Source: Strongyloides papillosus
Lineage: Eukaryota > Nematoda > Chromadorea > Rhabditida > Strongyloididae
Assembly (NCBI GenBank): GCA_005656395.1
Contig: SRSI01000004.1
Span: forward strand, 1,240,001 to 1,304,000
DNA: 64,000 bases
Reading direction: 5' to 3'
A program made the translations under genes and the position numbers. Positions 35,511-47,053 of this stretch are shown one piece after another; position 1 is the stretch's first letter, and each line of letters opens with the position of its first letter. The notes under the pieces were generated by a model. The model worked only from the letters and a program-made list of their open reading frames with translations. It made no database searches and was not told the origin of the DNA.

Positions 35511-36261
35511 AGTAGACCTTTACTAGCCAAATTAAAACGCGTCAAAACTCTTGACTGGAATTTGGTTTATATGAATGTTTTTTTAAGAATCTTAACATTT
35601 TAAAGCTTATTCTCGGAAATGAACTTTATTTTCAATACCATAGCTTAACTCAGAATGATAATATTCAATTTTTTGATCATTTTGTCTACATAAATGCAAA
35701 TAAAAAATTCTTGTAAAAGTAAAAATAATATTTTTTTCTAAATGTGGTACAATTTATCAAATGTATATTAATACATTTAATGGCATCTTTAATTGTAATA
35801 CCCATAGTAAAAGACACAATGTTTTAGAAAACAAGATTATTTTATGAAAAATGATTTCATAAACTTATATATAATACATAAAATATATTTTTAACATTCA
35901 TTTTACCAAAGAATTTTTCTTACAATAAACATTTTGTTCAAAAGATAAAAAGTGTATGAAGTGATATTTTTAAGTTTATTCATAAAAAATTAATTTGGTA
36001 GTTCACTTTTAACAAAAATCTCTTTAAATTTAATTAAAAAATGTGTTTAAAACAAAAATGAATAACTGATAAAGCATATCATACAATTATTATTTTATTA
36101 ATTACGTAGTTTTTAAGATAAATATAGTAATGATAATATAAATTATCATAAATAACTCTTAAAAATATAAAAAAAATGCTAAAACTATATAAAAACACTA
36201 TATAAGCTAAATTTCAGTCAAGAGATTTGACGCGTTTTAATTTGGCTAGTTAGGGTGATCC
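35511..36261. mobile_element. MITE derived from the Mutator-like element
   Basis: Ends (ACTAGCCAAATTAAAACGCG at 35522 and its inverted partner at 36231-36250) match those of the 4.87-kb element at 43627-48495. About 615 bp match that element's left end and the last ~135 bp its right end, so the whole coding middle is deleted. A 10-11-bp target duplication CCTTACGGACG lies at 35500-35510 and 36262-36272, overlapping the duplication of element D. Confidence 0.9.
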
Positions 36262-36272
36262 CCTTACGGACG

Positions 36273-37200
36273 GTGGGTAATTTTTCCAGAATTTCTTGTC
36301 AAAAAGACAAAACATTATTTTAACCAAAATTATCTTTTAAATACGCGGCAAAGGCTAATCCCAAATAATAAAATTTATTTATATTTATAAAAAAGAAAGC
36401 TGATTATTAAATTAATGACAAAAAATTATGGTAAACGACAATTAAAATTCAATTGAAACTATCACCTTGTGAATTATATAAAGAGTATGTTTAAGAATTT
36501 ATTTTGATGATATTCTAAGAATATGTGCATTAATAACAACAAAATTGCGATTAAATATTAATTTTATGAGAATGTAATAGTGCTTTAAATTTTTATATAT
36601 AACTTAATTATTAAGGGATAATTTTATTTATAAAGTAATGTTTTTGATTTAAGCTATCAATATTTATATAGTCCTTTGTTAATTTAGTTGGTAAAAGAAC
36701 ACACTAAATTATTACTTGTTATTGACATATACTTATTGAAATCATCATAACGTTAAACGATATAAATGATGCACTTATAATTAATTTATACATATTTTTT
36801 TATTTAGTTCCTAATTTTCTAATATTGATGATTTTTTCTAAATAAATTCTTAGAATAATGACATTATTAATTTATATTTTTATAAAAATAGACAATAATA
36901 ACATTGTAATAAAGAATAAGTATAATTGTCTATCACTTTTTATATGAACTTTAATTATGGCTTCAATAGATTTTTAGTGCCCCTGTAAGAATAGTTTTTC
37001 TCTGTAGATCGAATTCCAATAAGCGTATAAATTAAATATTATTTTATTTAATATAATAGACATTTTCCCAGATATAAAGATTAATTAATGCATTAATTGT
37101 AATAATTGTCTATTAAGATAAAAAAGACAATTATTTGGAAATATTTGCGCAATTTTTTGGTTAGAATAGTGTTTATTGAAAAAAGATTTGCCGCCACACA
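36273..37200. other. AT-rich spacer
   Basis: No RNA gene, coding or element ends recognised. Confidence 0.5.
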
Positions 37201-38448
37201 GGAGGCATACCTACTTCTCCACTACCATAATTATACAGATGAAGAAGTATGTATATATATGTGGCATGATTCTCTACTAATATATTATGATAGTGGAGAA
37301 GTATGCTATATATATATATACCTATTTCTTCACTATAGTATTTTCCCATTAATAGCTGGTAAATATGACCAGTATATTATTTTAAATGATAAATAATTTC
37401 ATAATTTAATGGGTTTTAATAAAAAATGTTAAAAATGTGGTATTAATTTTTGGCACATTACTTTTGTACTATAATAGCATAAAGAAACTTCATATACTCT
37501 AAGTAAGCATTGTTTTTACATGATTTACAATTTGCATTAAATGGCTTGAAATGTATTAAATTGAAAGGATTTTTTTTAAATTAAATCATTTTGCTAGTAA
37601 ATAGAGTAATAATTGTTATTCATTTTTTTCATAAATGTAATTTTGCATATCAAAAGTTTTCTTATTAACAAAAATTAAATTTTTTATTTCACTTTAAAGT
37701 ATTTTTCTCCATCAATTTTTTATCTTTTTTATAATTCAATGGTATACTACTAAAAATTTTTTTTCATATTCTGACATTCTTCAAACTCTTCAAAAATCTA
37801 ATAATTCGAAAAGATAAAATCATAAGAAATTACCTATTAATAAAATTAGAAAAATAAACTGATTAGTAAATATTGTTATTATTATATATCTAATAGCTTT
37901 TATTTATTATAATGTAGCATATTGTTTGTAAAAAATCATAATTATTATTATATACAAGGGGTATATTTTAACAAATAAATAGTTTCAAGTTCACATCAGT
38001 TATAAAACATTATAACACAATGGCATTATTTGAAATAACCTGTATATATAGGAGGAAAATGAATAGTTAAACTAAGCAGTAAACATTTATTTATACAATA
38101 ATTAACAATTTAAAAATAATTCTTCATATTTTAAATCACTTAACTCAAATTACTAATTTTTCATAGAAGAATTAATTGTCATAGTCTAATAAAAAACAAA
38201 ATTGAGTAAATATCCTTAATCTTGATTTAACAGTAAGACATCAGTAATAAGCATTTATTACAATATAATATTTATATAAATTTCAACTTTTAATTTTTAA
38301 AATTTTTTTTTATAAAATTTAATTGATTATTGTTTACTAATATTCCCGATATTATTTTTTAGTAATTTAAGTGTAAAAAAAAGAGATATTGTAGCTTAAA
38401 TGATAACGACACATAATGTCACTTCTTGTGGAGAAGTAGGACGCGCCC
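37201..38448. mobile_element. TIR element A copy 2, uninterrupted
   Basis: 1248 bp with inverted ends around CCTACTTCTCCAC (37210) and GTGGAGAAGTAGG (38428-38440). It matches element A copy 1 (23363-27097) end to end and preserves the empty site of the Helitron-like insertion near 38364. It ends 7 bp before tRNA-Phe. A degenerate CCACA-containing repeat flanks both sides (37192, 38451) and could be a decayed target duplication. The 96-codon frame at 37106-37396 spans the element edge and is not a gene. Confidence 0.8.
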
Positions 38449-38455
38449 GTCCACA

Positions 38456-38528
38456 GCCATGATAGCTCAGTTGGGAGAGCGTTAGACTGAAGATCTAAAT
38501 GTCGCCGGTTCGATCCCGGCTCGTGGCA
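38456..38528 (+). tRNA. tRNA-Phe(GAA)
   Basis: 73-nt cloverleaf with a canonical A box (ATAGCTCAGTTGG) and B box (GGTTCGATCCC), anticodon GAA in loop CTGAAGA, fully paired acceptor GCCATGA/TCGTGGC and discriminator A. TTTTTTT terminator at about 38537. It differs from the copy at 30445 by one base. Element A lies directly upstream. Confidence 0.95.
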
Positions 38529-38930
38529 TTTCTGGAGTTTTTTTAACATGGAACTATTAAAATGTTTAATTCTAAAGTAATTTTGAAAAGACAAATTACA
38601 ATAAAATATTTAATTAATTAAAGATCCTCTACAACTTTTAATAGACATAGGTAGATACTTATAATAATATAAACGATTTCAAAAAAAAATACTAGTATTA
38701 AAAATTCGAATTTTTCGTATTTAATTATCATGTACACAAATTATTCAATTCAGTTCCACAAATTGAAGAAGTTTATTTAAAATACAACAATAGTTAAAAA
38801 CTAAGTTAATATTACAAGAGCACTGTATGATATTGCAGATAGCACTTTAACATTACGTTGACAGTGATAATATTTTGTATAAAAAAGAATATCTATACTC
38901 TATGTCAAACATACATTTAGTTATGAGATA
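38529..38930. other. AT-rich spacer
   Basis: Nothing recognised between tRNA-Phe and the mariner. Confidence 0.5.
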
Positions 38931-39844
38931 TCAGGTTAGGGAATAAATAATGACCGCGGACAGAAAAAATGAATTAAGGCAACATTTATTTAAGTTTATG
39001 TTAAATAAATTTATTGAAATAATACCCATTAGAATTTACACATTTCTCTCAACGTTCTAACAGCTTTTGAATCCCCGTTTTGTAAGATTCAGAACTTTTG
39101 GATCTAATAAAAGTCACTGAAATCGATTTCTGCCGACTCCTAATTCTTAAATAATTTATCCTTAAAAAATACATCCAAATGCTCAAACAAATTGGAAATT
39201 CTAGGAAAGAGATCAGAGGAGTATGAAGGGTGAGATACAGCCCCATATTTCAATTCACAAAGTTTTTTAATACTAGTTTTAAAAAATGGCATCTTATCTT
39301 GTCGTCCTATAATATTAGGTTATTCCTATTTTTGAAGCCGATTGATTTTTTTTAGTTTTTTATTCATTTTCTCAAGCTCCTATCAATATATTTCAATTTT
39401 GTTAGTCACTGATTTAGATTTAGCTCTTCAATCTCCCACTAATTCTGAGTATTGATAGTAAAGAGCCCTCTTTTACCATCCTCATTATTGAGATCAAAAT
39501 TAACCCCTTGGAATTTCTCAAATCACCGACGCAAAGAGCGTTCAGAAGTTGACCCATCCGCATATGCATTCACTATATTTCGATATGTTTCAACTTTATT
39601 ACGTCCATGTTTGAACTCATGTAAGAAAATTACCCGTATTTCCTTTTTTGACAACATCATTAAGATCGGACATAACTTTCTTTAAAATTAATTTAAAAAC
39701 TAAGATAATATGCAAAAAATTATCAGGACAAGTCCCTCTACATTTCTACATGAAGACCATTCTAATATGAAATTTTTTATTTTAATTTTTTACAGCAGAA
39801 AGTTGCGATAACGTTTTGCGGCCATTATTTATTCCCCAACCTAA
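38931..39844 (-). mobile_element. internally deleted mariner (914 bp), copy 2
   Basis: The left TCAGGTTAGGGAATAAATAA and right complement are flanked by TA (38929-38930, 39845-39846). It has the same length and the same internal deletion as 6054-6967. Remains of the transposase N-terminal helix-turn-helix region (minus strand, ~39660-39450, LRR-FEKFQGVNFDLNNED) and C-terminal region (~39260-39050, FEHLDVFFKDKLFKN) are visible with stops. Ile again replaces the third catalytic Asp. Confidence 0.85.
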
Positions 39845-39846
39845 TA

Positions 39847-40788
39847 TATAAACTGATACCAACAACAATTTATAAAATAAGAAATGGGTAGAAAATTGTA
39901 AATATTAGAAAACTAAATGCAACATTGAAAATGTAATACCTTTTTATGTAGTAAAACGTATTGGATATCATTAGTTTGTATTTAATTTCTAAATCTATCT
40001 GGTATAAATTTTTTTTCCAATTCAAAATAATCTTTTGGCAAAGTTATAATAAAAAAACAACTTAACTAAGTATTGTTGTGAGTTGTTAAATGAACTTAAA
40101 AAATTATATTTTCTTGGAATATGATACATCAAAAATGTTTTTTTAAAATAAGCAATTTAATAAGTTTAAAATAATTGACATTAAATTATAAGTTATTATC
40201 TAGGAACGTTTTCTGTAACTTTATCAATAAGATTTTTAAACACTCGCAGAAATAAAATCAACTTTTAGATCTTTCAAAATGGAAATAATTGTAAAATTAT
40301 AATGTAAAACTAAATTTATCAATGATGAATTATTTGGCTGATAAATAAAGGAAAATAATAAAAAAATTGTCAACTAGAGAAATTTTTACAATTTTGTAAA
40401 AGTATTTAACTATATGCATTAGTAGTAAGCAAAGTTTATAGTCATAAAATTACCAAAATAATAAGTACAAAATTTTAATAATTTTCACACTTTTAATCTT
40501 TGGTAATTATTTTGTCATAAAAATACAAAATTTATAGCTTTATCAACAATTCATTATAAATTATCTCAAATATCGTTTATAAAATTTATTTGACTATATG
40601 CTTTATAGTTTAAATACATTAGTAAAAACTACATAGATTAGTAAACATCTAGGTAGTAAAATATAGTAAAAATTTTTTAAAATCTATTCAAAAAAATTTT
40701 CACAACCTAAACCATATATCTACATTGTTTTTATGGACAAAGTCAAAAATAAAAAAGTGATGATTTTTTTATTAATCAGTAAAATTAG
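39847..40788. other. AT-rich spacer
   Basis: No coding or repeat match seen. Confidence 0.5.
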
Positions 40789-43301
40789 TCTATAACAAAA
40801 AGAAATAAGGAAAAAAAATTTGTCTCTCTCATAACTCTTCTCAAACTTAACCGATTTTAACGAGTGAATAGCCAAAAGATGTGTTTTTTTCTAACTAGAG
40901 GGGCTGGATCAGTTTCAAAAATTTCTGGCCAACATTTGGCCAAGTTGTCTTGAAAAACACCCTTTTTTGACCCCTTTTTTAGTATGGTTTTGTTTAGAGA
41001 ATAACTTTCTTCAAAGTTACTAAAATAATTTGATTAGTATGTCATTTTAAAGATACAATTTAGAATAGTTCGGAAACATAATAATATTGAGATTAATTAA
41101 TAATTGGCTGAGTTATGGCCCAAAGAGTGACGATCACTTTGAAATAAAGATTTTACAGTTAAATAGCTATAACTTAATCAAAACTTGATGAAAACAAATA
41201 AAATAATATTTGTTTTATAGATCTAAGTTTAACTAAAAAAAAGTGTCTAACGAAGTTTATAGCTTAACAACGAAAGAAGTTGCGTTCATTTTTATGCCAA
41301 CATTTTAGCTTTTTTTTCATTTTTTTCACAAAAATCAATTTTTTCTTAAGCATAACTTTCCTCAAACTTGATCAATTTTTATGGACAAGTAGTCATTTAG
41401 TGTATTTCTTTTCAACTTAGTGGGGAAAATAGCTTTTAAAACTTTTGGTCCAAAACTGGCCAAGTTATTTTTGCAAAACACCACTTTTTTAAACAATTTT
41501 TTGCGTAGTTTTGTGCAAAGAATAACTTTCTTCAAAGTTAATGAAATAAACTATTTTTTTAATCATTAAACAGATTTAAATCTGGAATCCTGGGAAAACA
41601 CAATACGATAGAAATATAAGGAAAACTGACTAAGTTATGGACCCAAGAATAGTCACCATTTTTTAAATAAAAACAAAAATTTTTTAATGCTGTAATCTAA
41701 ATGAATAGTTGTTTAAAATAAATAAATTCAAAGTATTTTATAGATCTATGTCTAACTTAAAAAAATAAAACTACAATGAATTATATTCATTAACGAAATA
41801 AAGAGTTATATATATTTAGGTGTCAATTTTTCCACTTTTTCTTCATCTTTTTCATAAAAATCAATTTTGTGATCGACATAACATTCTTCAAACTTAATCA
41901 ATTTTTATGATTAAGTAGTTATTAGATGTATTTTTTTCTTAGTGGGGAAAACGGTCTTTGAAAATATTGGTTCATTATAGGCTATGTTATTTTTAAAAAA
42001 CACCATCTTTTAGTCACTTTTTTGTGTAGTTAAGTCTTTCAAAGAAACTTTTGTGAAAGTAAGTGAAATGTTATAACTTATGACTTTTTTGAAGGTAGGA
42101 GTCAGGAATAAAAGAGAAACATAGCAGCATAAAGATTGGTAAACAATCTCTCAAGTTATGGGTCAATAGGTGACGACTACTTTTTTGGTAAAAAATAAAA
42201 AGTTAAATAGCTATTACTTAATGTAAACTTCATAAAATTAAGTAGCACACTTTCTTTTAAGTAAATTAAAGTCTAACTCAAAAAATGAGACTGTTGCGAA
42301 GTTTACAGCTTATAAAGAAAACGATTTATATCAATTTTAGTGTCATTTTTTTTGCTTTTTCTATTTTTTTTTGCAAAAATCTATTTTGTTCCAGACATAA
42401 CTCTTTTTAAACTCGATCATTTATTATGATTAAATAGTCATCAGATGTATTTTTTTCTAACTTTAAGGGAAAAATAAGTCACATACCTTTTAGTCCACAA
42501 TTGATCAAATTATGTTAAAAAATATTACTTTTTTATATACTTTTTTTGTATAGTTTTTCTCCTTCAATAAACTTTTGTAAAAAGAATTAAAAGTTTATGT
42601 TTTATGATTTGTTTAGAATGTACGAGTATGAAATTGAGAGGAAAACTCGGTATTAAAAAGATTAATTAAAGATAAATCAAATTATTGACTAAAAAGTGAT
42701 GATCATTTTTTTAGTAAAAATTAAAATTTTCTCATGTTTTAACTTTATCAAGGTTGTTTAAAGCAAATAAAACTAAATTTACTACATATATCAAATACTG
42801 GCATAAAATATGAAAAATATAACAAAGTTTGTAGATTAAAAACGAAAGAAGTTATTTTTAGGTATTAATTTTTTGATATTTCTTTCCTTTATATATTTGT
42901 AAAATTAACGTAAATATGTAGTTAATAGAGCAATAATATTAAATTGTCTATACCAATTCAAAGGTATGATGAAAAGTCACTTAAATTGTTACTTGAAAAT
43001 ATTCGAATATACATTTTTATTCACTTTTAGATAATAAATGAGATTCTTTTTGTTGGGTAGATTTTTTTTAACTAAACAGTTTCAATAAATGTAAACGTCA
43101 TGAAATGATTCTCAAACTCAGAAATGTTTCATATTTTATAACAATGTATTTTCGGTAATCTTATATCTTCAGAAATGTATAATTTAATGAAACAATTTTT
43201 TTATACACGTATTTTGATTAACAATTTAGTATAAAAATGCTTTAGTAAAAATTTTGCTCTGCGAACCAGCTATGACCTGCCGAAGGCGGGTCTAAGGCTG
43301 G
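40789..43301 (+). mobile_element. non-autonomous Helitron-like element, copy 3
   Basis: Starts TCTATAACAAAAAGAAATAA and ends with hairpin ACCTGCC-GAA-GGCGGGT and CTGG followed by T. About four ~520-bp units (anchors at ~40829, 41352, 41877, 42396). Length 2513 bp, close to copy 2 (2521 bp). No coding; the flanking 5' base is G rather than A. Confidence 0.85.
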
Positions 43302-43540
43302 TATTTTAAAATTAAGATTGATTGTTTTAATTGTTTCTGCTTTATTACTATCACTATAAATGGATTAAAAAACGTATTTATAATCATTATTTATTATATC
43401 ATAAAAGTTTTTATTTTGAACATGTTAGATGTTTTGGTATTTTATTTTTTAGGTATTTTCTAATAAGTAATAAATTTAAATCTTTTGAAGCTGAAATTGT
43501 TTTGAAACATAATTTCTAAACATTTTAAACAGGAAAAGAA

Positions 43541-43614
43541 TGAATTCGGGCGGATTCGAACCGCCGACCTTCTGTGTGTTAGACAGATGTGATAACCGAC
43601 TACACCACGAAATC
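43541..43614 (-). tRNA. tRNA-Val(AAC)
   Basis: 74-nt minus-strand cloverleaf: acceptor GATTTCG with CGAATTC (one T-T mismatch at 3-70), A box TGGTGTAGTCGG, anticodon stem TCTGT/ACAGA with loop CTAACAC (AAC), T arm GGCGGTTCGAATCCGCC, discriminator A. TTTT follows ~3 bp downstream. The Mutator-like element's target duplication begins 2 bp upstream of its 5' end. Confidence 0.92.
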
Positions 43615-43615
43615 G

Positions 43616-43626
43616 TTGGGTAAAGG
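43616..43626. repeat. 11-bp target site duplication, left copy
   Basis: TTGGGTAAAGG, repeated exactly at 48496-48506, brackets the Mutator-like element. The length fits the 8-11-bp duplications of that superfamily. Confidence 0.9.
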
Positions 43627-44542
43627 GATTACCTTAACTAGCCAAATTGAAACGCGTCAAAACTCTTAACTGGAATAATTGGAATTTAGTTTATATACAT
43701 GCTTTTTAAACGACATTAGCATTTTATATATATTTTAAGGCCTATTCTTGAGAATAAACATTATTTTCAATCCCATAGTTTAACTCAGAGTGATAATATA
43801 CAATTTTCTGATCATTTTTTAGATAAATGCAGATAAAAATTCTTGAAAAAGTTATAATGATGTTTTTTCCAAGTGTAGTGGAATTTATTAAATGTAAATT
43901 AGTACATTTAATGATATCTTTAGTTGTTATATAAATTGTAATAGTCACAATATTTTAAAGAATAAAATAATTTTATGGAAGATGATTTCCTAAACACATA
44001 AATTATATACAAAATGCATGTTTAACATTCACTTTACCAAATAATACTTCTTACAATGAATATTTTATCTAAATTATGAAGATGTACGAAATGATATTTT
44101 TAACATTATTCATGAAAATTAAGTTGGTAATTTACTTTTTCACATATATGTGTACTTAAAATTGAAAAATATGTTTTAAACAAAAATAAATAACTAGTAA
44201 AAGAGTGTATCAAACGATTATTATTCTATTGGTCAGGTAGTTTTTAAGTGTAGTTGTTTAAAATAAAGTAAATGTGGGAAAATGAATTAATTTTTTCGTT
44301 CTTTGTGATTTTATACCTTGACAAGAAATGAATATGCATAAAGAGTCTCGAAGCCCCGGTATATAAATAATAAAAGACTTCATAAATAAACTATTATACC
44401 TTCATATTTAATAATTTAAAAATCTTTATAACTATTTCCATTTAAAGACATGATTAATAATAACAATAATAGTAAAAATCAGGTAATTTTTCTAAATTTT
44501 TGAAATATATGTATATGTTAGTGGAAAAAATTTATCTTTCTG

Positions 44543-45640
44543 ATGCCAGATTCAGAAGAAGAACGATTATTTTGTAGACTAATTAGTGATAAGTATGCAG
44601 GAAAAATAAAAAAAAATATAGAAATTAGACAGCATCCTATTAATTTAAAAATTAAAGTTCCTGGCCAAACGTGTTTGAATAAAATTATAAAATCCTATGA
44701 AACAAGAAATTCTAATGACATAAGAGATAGTGTCGGTGTTTCAAAAACGAAGGTTGCAAATAGTACTTGTTCAACACAATCATCAGCTTTAAGTATTGAC
44801 AAAAATGAAAAAGAATATAAAATTGAAAGTTTCAATAATTTTAAAATACTCGGATTAATTGATGAAGGTCCTTATATTAAAAATTTCATTGCACAGAGAG
44901 TTAATGACGCTGCTATTTTTGTCAAGGAAAGTGGATATAATGTCTCCAATATAGTTGGCCATATTTATATTTTAAAGCACAAATATATGTCTGCTGATAC
45001 TTCGACACTTTATTATAGATGTCAAAATTGCTTAAGTCTTGAAAATAAAGATAGAAGTGATGAAAATTGCAATTTGAAAACTGGTGCAACTGCCCAGATA
45101 AAAATAAGTTCTTTTATCAAAAACAAGGACCATATTGATAAGTGTAAAAGTATCCCATTAATTGATGCTATTGTCAAGCACGCATATCAATACTTCCTAA
45201 AAGAATCAGAAAGTTTCGTTGGTGTTCCTATTGATGAATATGATAGATTCACTTACAAGATTATTGCCATTTGTAGAAAGCTAGAAATCCCTGCAATTGA
45301 ATTCTTTAAGAATCGTAACTGGGCAACCACTTCACAATGTCTCAAAGCCTTTCGACAACATAAATACAACTACATTGATAAATTAGTTGCTTCAAACAGT
45401 GATAGTAATGATGTATTTGACTTAGAAGATAAAAGTTTTATTCTTTTTGAAGATGAAAATAAAGAATATGTAGTGTTTGGTTCTGAAGAAAATTTACGTA
45501 GACTTTCTTCTTCAAAATTGTGGATCAGTGATAATACATTTCGTGCAGCTCCTAAAGGTTGGCATCAATTGTTTGAAATTGGAGGACAATTTGAAGAATA
45601 TGGTTTCCGCCATAACGATGTTGATAATTTAAAGGAGCAA
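44543..45640 (+). pseudogene. MULE transposase N-terminal part with FLYWCH zinc finger
   Basis: The frame opens at 44543 (MPDSEEERLFC). A FLYWCH-type zinc finger lies around residues 130-205: VGHIYILKHKY, then TLYYRCQNC, NCNLKTGATA and DHIDKC, which supply the C/C/H ligands. The MULE catalytic core starts near 45515 with LWISDNTFRAAP followed by GWHQLFEIGG, where the Asp of ISDNTF is the first catalytic acid. The frame then runs into an inserted element at 45641, so the C-terminal continuation to 45700 is foreign sequence. About 25 residues of the usual core seem missing between QLFEIGG and the restart after the insertion. Confidence 0.75.
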
Positions 45641-46530
45641 GTTCGGAATAAGGGCGACCAAATATTTTTTGACTGTAACCATTTTTTTTTACTTTTATGA
45701 TGTTTTTAGAATAAAATATTTTAATTAATAAACATTTCTATCATTTTTATAAATTTTTAAAAATTAAAAAATATTTTTTTCTACTTAAAAAAATTAAAAT
45801 TTTTTCAAAAATTTTTTTTCCAATTAAATTAACTAAAAATCATTAAAAACAAACAATTTGATAATAACAACGAGGAATTTAATAGAAAAATAAGAAATTT
45901 GATAAAAAAGTTAACTTGACAGTAAAATTATCAGAAATGCTTACAAACCAAAACAAAGATAATAGTCAAATATCTATCTAAGAAGATCTCGGTACTGATG
46001 GTCAATATCACATAAATAGGCAATCGAGTTCACCAGCTGCTTCACTAGTTAGAAAAAGACCCAGGAAATCTTAGGGTCTCATGATTGCCCTTTTAGTTCT
46101 CTTAATATTAATCAGTTTTAACCCAACGGCCATCTTTAGGGCCACCTATTATTAATAACAAATAATTGTAAAATTCCCTATTTCTTATATGTGGTGTGAT
46201 AATGACGGCAGTGCTTGCTACTGATGCAGTATTCTAGCTTTTTTCTTCTAAAAAAATCTACTTGGAAAAACAAATGTTGCAAAAAAATTTACTGCAAAGC
46301 TAAAAAATACCAAAAAATATGTTTATTTATTTTTATTCGTGATTATAATACCGAAAAACTAAAAAAAATCACTCAAAAATACAAATGCTGCACAAAGAAA
46401 AATTTGCTGTAAATGCTTCAAAATGCTAAAAAAAATAAGTTCGTCTATTGTTATCCATGCTTAGAATGCCCTCTATCCCAAAAAAATTCCATTAAAAGAC
46501 AGTTTGACGGTGGTCGCCCTTATTCCGAAC
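45641..46530. mobile_element. TIR insertion inside the Mutator-like transposase gene
   Basis: Ends GTTCGGAATAAGGGCGACCA and the complement of TGGTCGCCCTTATTCCGAAC are inverted almost perfectly. They split the transposase between its first and second catalytic acids. The ~890-bp interior has scraps of open sequence (one reads like a basic segment plus a single membrane-spanning stretch, ~46030-46110) but no recognised gene. No clear target duplication. Confidence 0.65.
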
Positions 46531-46532
46531 TT

Positions 46533-47053
46533 TAGCCTATTTAAGATTCTTTAGCCAATTGAAAACTTACTTTATTGCAAATAAAATATGGATTCAATGT
46601 GAGAGAATTCTAATGGATAGAGAAACTGCAGCAATGTCAGCATTTTCACAGATATTTCCTGAAGTTGATATCAAACTGTGCATGTTCCATTACAGCCAAA
46701 ATTTACTTCGTGCTCTTCAACATGAAGATTTGTCATCACTGTACAAAAACTCGAAGGATAATTATCGTAGAGAAACTGCAGAAGACTGTTTTAACTATTA
46801 CATACTTCAATTACTTTCCATACCACTCCTTCCAACTGATAAAATAGAAAGTACAGCGTTCCATATTCTTGGTGTTATTGATAATTTTGGAAGTCATGGA
46901 AACAAGTTGAATCATAATAAAATAAAATCATTTATCTGTTACTACAAAAACAACTGGACAAAAGAGAGTAGTTCTTATAGATTAAAAATGCTTTCTCATT
47001 ATCATTGCGAAGACCGGACAAGTAATTGTTTGAGTCATTTCACCGCAAATTAA
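46533..47053 (+). pseudogene. MULE transposase central part
   Basis: Reading resumes after the insertion with LAYLRFFSQLKTYF, then ERILMDRETAAMSAF (second catalytic Asp), then KLCMFHYSQNLLRAL, the C-x2-H signature of MULE transposases. Towards the end is CEDRTSNC, the block preceding the catalytic Glu. A frameshift near 47030-47040 moves that Glu (FESFHRKLN) into the next frame. Confidence 0.8.

Noticed and set aside
38367..38594. 75-codon minus-strand frame over the tRNA-Phe gene
   Set aside because: It is the reverse reading of tRNA-Phe (38456-38528) plus element A sequence; no protein evidence.
46030..46110. Single membrane-spanning segment as a possible envelope-like gene
   Set aside because: Only ~25 residues of open sequence with stops on both sides; no further envelope features.
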